This document shows, in pieces, positions 4,114-6,473 of a stretch of DNA of 6,473 nt. Origin of the DNA: Candidatus Curtissbacteria bacterium RIFCSPLOWO2_01_FULL_41_18. Its GTDB lineage: Bacteria > Patescibacteriota > Microgenomatia > Curtissbacterales > GWA2-41-24. The first letter of the stretch is position 1. Each line of letters starts with the position of its first letter. Made by a program: the position numbers and the translations under genes. The DNA lies in contig MFBQ01000038.1 of assembly GCA_001776475.1 (NCBI GenBank), positions 1 through 6,473 of the forward strand, read 5' to 3'. The notes below the pieces were generated by a model. It did no database searches and had not been told where the DNA came from. It saw only the letters and a list, made by a program, of their open reading frames with translations.

Positions 4114-4728
4114 TTACCCCTGAAGTTGCAGCGTGCCTTGTTCGTGGACTTTCATTTGTTTGCCGCTTACCCAGGCAAGCATACCGGTTGCCGGTTTGGC
4201 ATTTTGTCTTTGGGCAACTATTTCTTTGGCACTTTTAGATTCATCTGCTTTTATTCTTAAAAAGCGAATAATAGTTGTCAATCTTTTAATATCCAGAACA
4301 CCAATCTTTTTGGGTGTATTTTCCAGGTGGGCCTTGGTTTCAACCCCGGCCGATTTAGCCAGTTTAGCAATTTCCTCTTGAAGCTCGCGAAATTCTTGCT
4401 TTGTGCCTTCCTGACCGCGATTTGCTTGTGTCTCATAAAGTCTGTATTCTTGCTTAATGCTTGCAAAAACTCTTTGAGCGTCTTCGCGAGAGGCTTTTTC
4501 GTCTTTTTCTTGCATTTCTTCAATTTTTTGTTGATCGCGTGCCCTTTTTAGTTCTTCTTGTGCTATTGATTTAGGATATTTGCCAATTGTTCGGGGGGCG
4601 CCAAAAAAAGACCCAATTTCTTTGGCGGCCTCGTCGAGAATCGGCTTGGCTACTTGGGAATGTAAGGTTTCCAGGGGCTCAAAAGCCATTTTGGCGGCAT
4701 TTTGAGCGAATTTTGTAGCACTCTTCAT
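4114..4728 (-). CDS. Conserved-looking hypothetical protein, charged and helical, 204 aa
   Basis: I do not recognise an enzymatic family. There is no signal peptide and no membrane segment, so it should be cytoplasmic. Residues 54-125 are strongly charged and helix-forming (KRARDQQKIEEMQEKDEKAS at 61-80), likely coiled coil. A second helical region near 142-172 (LDIKRLTTIIRFLRIKADES) is followed by a compact C-terminal motif ATGMLAWVSGKQMKVHEQGT (180-199), whose Gly, Trp and aromatic/basic pattern looks like a conserved signature. It may belong to one of the Patescibacteria-restricted DUF families (possibly DUF5660); this is recollection, low certainty. The gene is monocistronic by position, with its own excellent promoter 8 nt before the ATG and no Shine-Dalgarno. 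Confidence 0.8.
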   Translation of the reverse strand: MKSATKFAQNAAKMAFEPLETLHSQVAKPILDEAAKEIGSFFGAPRTIGKYPKSIAQEELKRARDQQKIEEMQEKDEKASREDAQRVFASIKQEYRLYETQANRGQEGTKQEFRELQEEIAKLAKSAGVETKAHLENTPKKIGVLDIKRLTTIIRFLRIKADESKSAKEIVAQRQNAKPATGMLAWVSGKQMKVHEQGTLQLQG

Positions 4729-4736
4729 TTGACGAT

Positions 4737-4765
4737 ATTTTACTTCAAATCGTGCCTAAAGTCAA
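4737..4765 (-). promoter_or_regulatory. Promoter of the 204-aa gene, TTGACT -17- TAAAAT
   Basis: The -35 TTGACT (4760-4765) and -10 TAAAAT (4737-4742) are each one base from consensus or close to it, with the ideal 17-nt spacer. The ATG begins 8 nt after the -10 box, so transcription should start 1-2 nt before the start codon. Confidence 0.7.
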
Positions 4766-4773
4766 AAATTTTC

Positions 4774-5199
4774 TTAAAACGTAATATTTAAATCAACTTG
4801 TGGAAATATTGAATTTCTTAAATCGCTATCAAGTGACTCAAGATTCTTATAAAATTGCTCTTTCTTGCTGGTGATCTCCTCAGGCTCATTTTTGATATTT
4901 GTCTGAAATGTCGGACTTGAAATTGGAATGATTGATTGGTCAGTTTCTTTGGGTTGTTGTGACAAAAATACCACTAGAGCTACATAGACAGTGATGATAG
5001 ACACAAAAAGGATAATAATTGTCATAAGTCGAGGTTTTTTGAGAGATAAAATTTCTTTCTTGACGTTTTCGAATAATTTTTTGGCAGAAGTCTTAAGTTT
5101 TTTTGGGGATTTAACTTTTGGTGCGTTTTTTTGCTCCGGAGTTAAATTCTCTTCGGCAACAATTGTCCCTTCAATTACGCCTGTTTCTTGATCATTCAT
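4774..5199 (-). CDS. Single-pass membrane protein of unknown function, 141 aa
   Basis: Residues 1-57 are hydrophilic with a basic stretch (KVKSPKKLKTSAKKLFENVK, 28-47), one membrane helix spans about 58-80 (LMTIIILFVSIITVYVALVVFL), and residues 81-141 follow. The positive charge before the helix predicts a cytoplasmic N-terminus and an external C-terminal part. The C-terminal part has a Pro/Ser-rich linker, a short charged helix (KKEQFYKNLESLDSDLRNSI) and ends in FPQVDLNITF. There is no Cys and no recognisable domain. The start ATG overlaps the 276-aa gene by ATGA; a GAGGAG lies 14 nt upstream, too far for ideal initiation, so coupling is likely. Its extracytoplasmic part and the secreted product of the preceding gene could meet at the cell surface; that is inference from topology and gene order. 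Confidence 0.8.
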   Translation of the reverse strand: MNDQETGVIEGTIVAEENLTPEQKNAPKVKSPKKLKTSAKKLFENVKKEILSLKKPRLMTIIILFVSIITVYVALVVFLSQQPKETDQSIIPISSPTFQTNIKNEPEEITSKKEQFYKNLESLDSDLRNSIFPQVDLNITF

Positions 5200-6026
5200 G
5201 TTACTCTTAAAATCTCCTCAAATAATTGTTTTGACCTTTGAAATTGTGTTTTTGCTTCGTCCAGAGATTGCAAGGTGGTTCGAATTTGGTCGTCGTTGTT
5301 TCCGTCCTCTCTCGTTTTCTGATTGTTTTCTCTAGCTTTGTCCAATGAGGTCTGGATCTTTTCTTTAATGTCTTTAATCTCTGCCTGCCAGTTAGTTAAA
5401 ATTGAACGGTTTGTATCAGTAATTTTAGGTGTGATGAAATTTTCAATAGTTTGTGAAAGATCCAGAAAGTTATCGTATGTTGTTTCTGTCTGGACTATTT
5501 GATATATGGCGGTGATTTTATTAATTTTCGGTGCTGATGTTTTTTCGATGTGTTCCTTTAAGTCTTTGGCCAGAGGAGGCAGATCCTCAAGTGATTTGGA
5601 ATCAGCGATTTTTTGCTGATAGTCCTTGATAAAAGAAGACTCTTCTTTTAGTGTTTTATCGGTGGCGTCTTTACTGAAGTCGGATTTATCCCATTTAAGA
5701 TTGTTCCCGTATTCTTGAACTTGCAAAATATAGGCAAGGTAAAGCAGATTTACTTGATTTAGATATTCTTTAGTTTTTGAAAAAGCATCGTTTTTGGCGA
5801 TAGTGGTTTTGAACGAGAGATAATTGGAGCTAGCAGTGATGTAGTCTTCATGAGCCTTCTGGTATTTTGTAAATTGAAACAGATAATCGTCTTTGGCTTT
5901 TTGAAGCGCTGATTTTTGGGCCTGCGGGCTTTGGGAGGAGCTTTGGGCTGTTGCAGGAATTGTTTTAACAAGAAAAACGGCAAGAGTAACCAAGATAAGT
6001 ATCGCGGAAATTCTTAGGGCGGGCAT
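5196..6026 (-). CDS. Secreted helical (coiled-coil-like) protein of unknown function, 276 aa
   Basis: The N-terminus carries a Sec signal: ISAILILVTLAVFLVK (6-21) followed by PATA-Q with an A-T-A cleavage pattern after residue 27. The mature part is Lys/Glu/Gln-rich and almost entirely helix-forming, with Tyr-rich helices at about 40-105, a linker with Pro-Pro near 150, and a C-terminal helical stretch (215-276) rich in Lys, Glu, Asn and Gln. There is no Cys and no catalytic motif. It resembles periplasmic or surface helical-bundle proteins in general character only; I assign no family. It is the first gene of a pair with the 141-aa membrane protein (4-nt overlap). Its promoter lies in the end of the upstream MBL gene and implies a leaderless message. 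The ATG is fixed by the signal peptide and by that promoter. Confidence 0.82.
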   Translation of the reverse strand: MPALRISAILILVTLAVFLVKTIPATAQSSSQSPQAQKSALQKAKDDYLFQFTKYQKAHEDYITASSNYLSFKTTIAKNDAFSKTKEYLNQVNLLYLAYILQVQEYGNNLKWDKSDFSKDATDKTLKEESSFIKDYQQKIADSKSLEDLPPLAKDLKEHIEKTSAPKINKITAIYQIVQTETTYDNFLDLSQTIENFITPKITDTNRSILTNWQAEIKDIKEKIQTSLDKARENNQKTREDGNNDDQIRTTLQSLDEAKTQFQRSKQLFEEILRVT

Positions 6027-6033
6027 TAATTTA

Positions 6034-6062
6034 AATTTACAACTTTAACTGTTGTCTATCAA
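6034..6062 (-). promoter_or_regulatory. Promoter of the 276-aa/141-aa pair, TTGATA -17- TAAATT
   Basis: TTGATA (6057-6062) and TAAATT (6034-6039) have the ideal 17-nt spacer. The -35 lies inside the MBL coding region and the -10 begins with that gene's TAA stop. The ATG is 7 nt after the -10 box, leaving room for at most one untranslated base. Confidence 0.65.
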
Positions 6063-6473
6063 ATGCTATGTGGAAGTTGGTACCTGCGTTTTCCCTCAAG
6101 TAGTCCTCCAGGGATTGGTGCTTGCCGGTTTTGTGGCCGATATGGATAAAGTAGGTGTTTTTGATTTTGTATTTTTGAGCCAATTTTACGCCATCTTGGA
6201 TTGAAATGTGCCCCGGGCCTTGGCCGATTTTACCAAGAGTCGAGCCGTCGATTGCCCAGGTGTCTGCATATTTTATCGTTCTTTCTTGTGAGGGTAAGAT
6301 GCGGTTAAAGTCTGTGATATAGATAAATATTTTGTTCTCTTTGAGCTTTATGCCGAATGCTGAAGTTTTGCCGTGAATGACTGGGAAATACTCGACTTTG
6401 ACATGGTCTATTAGAAATGGCTGATTGGGTTTAACAATGTTTATTTTAAGATTTTGTCCGTGAATGCTGATGT
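6037..6473 (-). CDS. MBL-fold metallohydrolase (PhnP-like), partial at 5' end
   Basis: The frame is open from the right edge to the TAA at 6037-6039; I translated 144 residues, the C-terminal part of the protein. VIHGKTSAFGIKL (31-43), IFIYITDFN (48-56), IDGSTLG (74-80), GPGHISI (85-91) and FIHIGHKTGKH (108-118) follow the order of the C-terminal half of beta-lactamase-fold hydrolases. Asp54 fits the metal-bridging Asp, and His110 or His113 the last metal-binding His. The N-terminal HxHxDH metal site would be encoded beyond the edge. Related proteins include PhnP phosphodiesterases and tRNase Z-like enzymes; the substrate here cannot be told. The stop codon is embedded in the promoter of the next gene. 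Confidence 0.85.
   Translation of the reverse strand, partial: ISIHGQNLKINIVKPNQPFLIDHVKVEYFPVIHGKTSAFGIKLKENKIFIYITDFNRILPSQERTIKYADTWAIDGSTLGKIGQGPGHISIQDGVKLAQKYKIKNTYFIHIGHKTGKHQSLEDYLRENAGTNFHIAFDRQQLKL

Noticed and set aside
1..6473. CRISPR array, rRNA, transposase or prophage genes
   Set aside because: No regularly spaced repeats, no rRNA-like sequence and no transposase or phage motifs were seen on either strand.

Overview
The window is a bacterial chromosomal segment in which every gene I can support lies on the minus strand, so transcription runs from the right edge to the left. It is AT-rich and densely packed, with 4-bp ATGA overlaps and a 32-nt overlap. UGA is used as a stop (e.g. 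at the ends of the 84-aa, thrS and 276-aa genes), which argues against code 25 (UGA=Gly). A ThrRS cut down to its catalytic and anticodon-binding core, an IF3 with an added tail, and several small proteins of lineage-restricted appearance point to a small-genome Candidate Phyla Radiation (Patescibacteria) bacterium, possibly Microgenomates. That placement is inference, not a database result.

Right part, in transcription order (6473 to 4114). The 3' two-thirds of an MBL-fold metallohydrolase enters from the edge. Next is a two-gene overlapping unit: a 276-aa secreted helical protein and a 141-aa single-pass membrane protein. Then comes a 204-aa soluble, highly charged helical protein of unknown role. 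The 276-aa and 204-aa genes each have a good sigma70-type promoter whose -10 box ends only 7-8 nt before the ATG, so their mRNAs should be essentially leaderless.

Middle (4113 to 3683). Four tandem heptamers precede a tRNA-Val(GAC) gene with encoded CCA. An 84-aa DUF5665-like membrane protein follows, and it overlaps thrS by 4 nt.

Left part (3686 to 1). The order is thrS - infC - rpmI - rplT - (69-aa pilin-like membrane protein) - pheS, the same gene order as the classical thrS-infC-rpmI-rplT-pheM-pheS cluster of enterobacteria. It links translation initiation (IF3), two 50S proteins (L35, L20) and two aminoacyl-tRNA synthetases. infC has no ATG, GTG or TTG where IF3 must begin. A strong AGGAGG sits 6 nt before a GTC codon that fits the family N-terminus, and the 176-nt thrS-infC gap can fold into several perfect helices. 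The 242-nt gap before pheS holds a terminator-like hairpin preceded by a TTGACA promoter, a long nested hairpin, a perfect 11-bp inverted repeat, and a TATAAT box 6 nt before the pheS ATG. These two leaders are the most interesting noncoding parts of the window. I see no mobile element, CRISPR array or rRNA, and no gene-free stretch over 300 bases.
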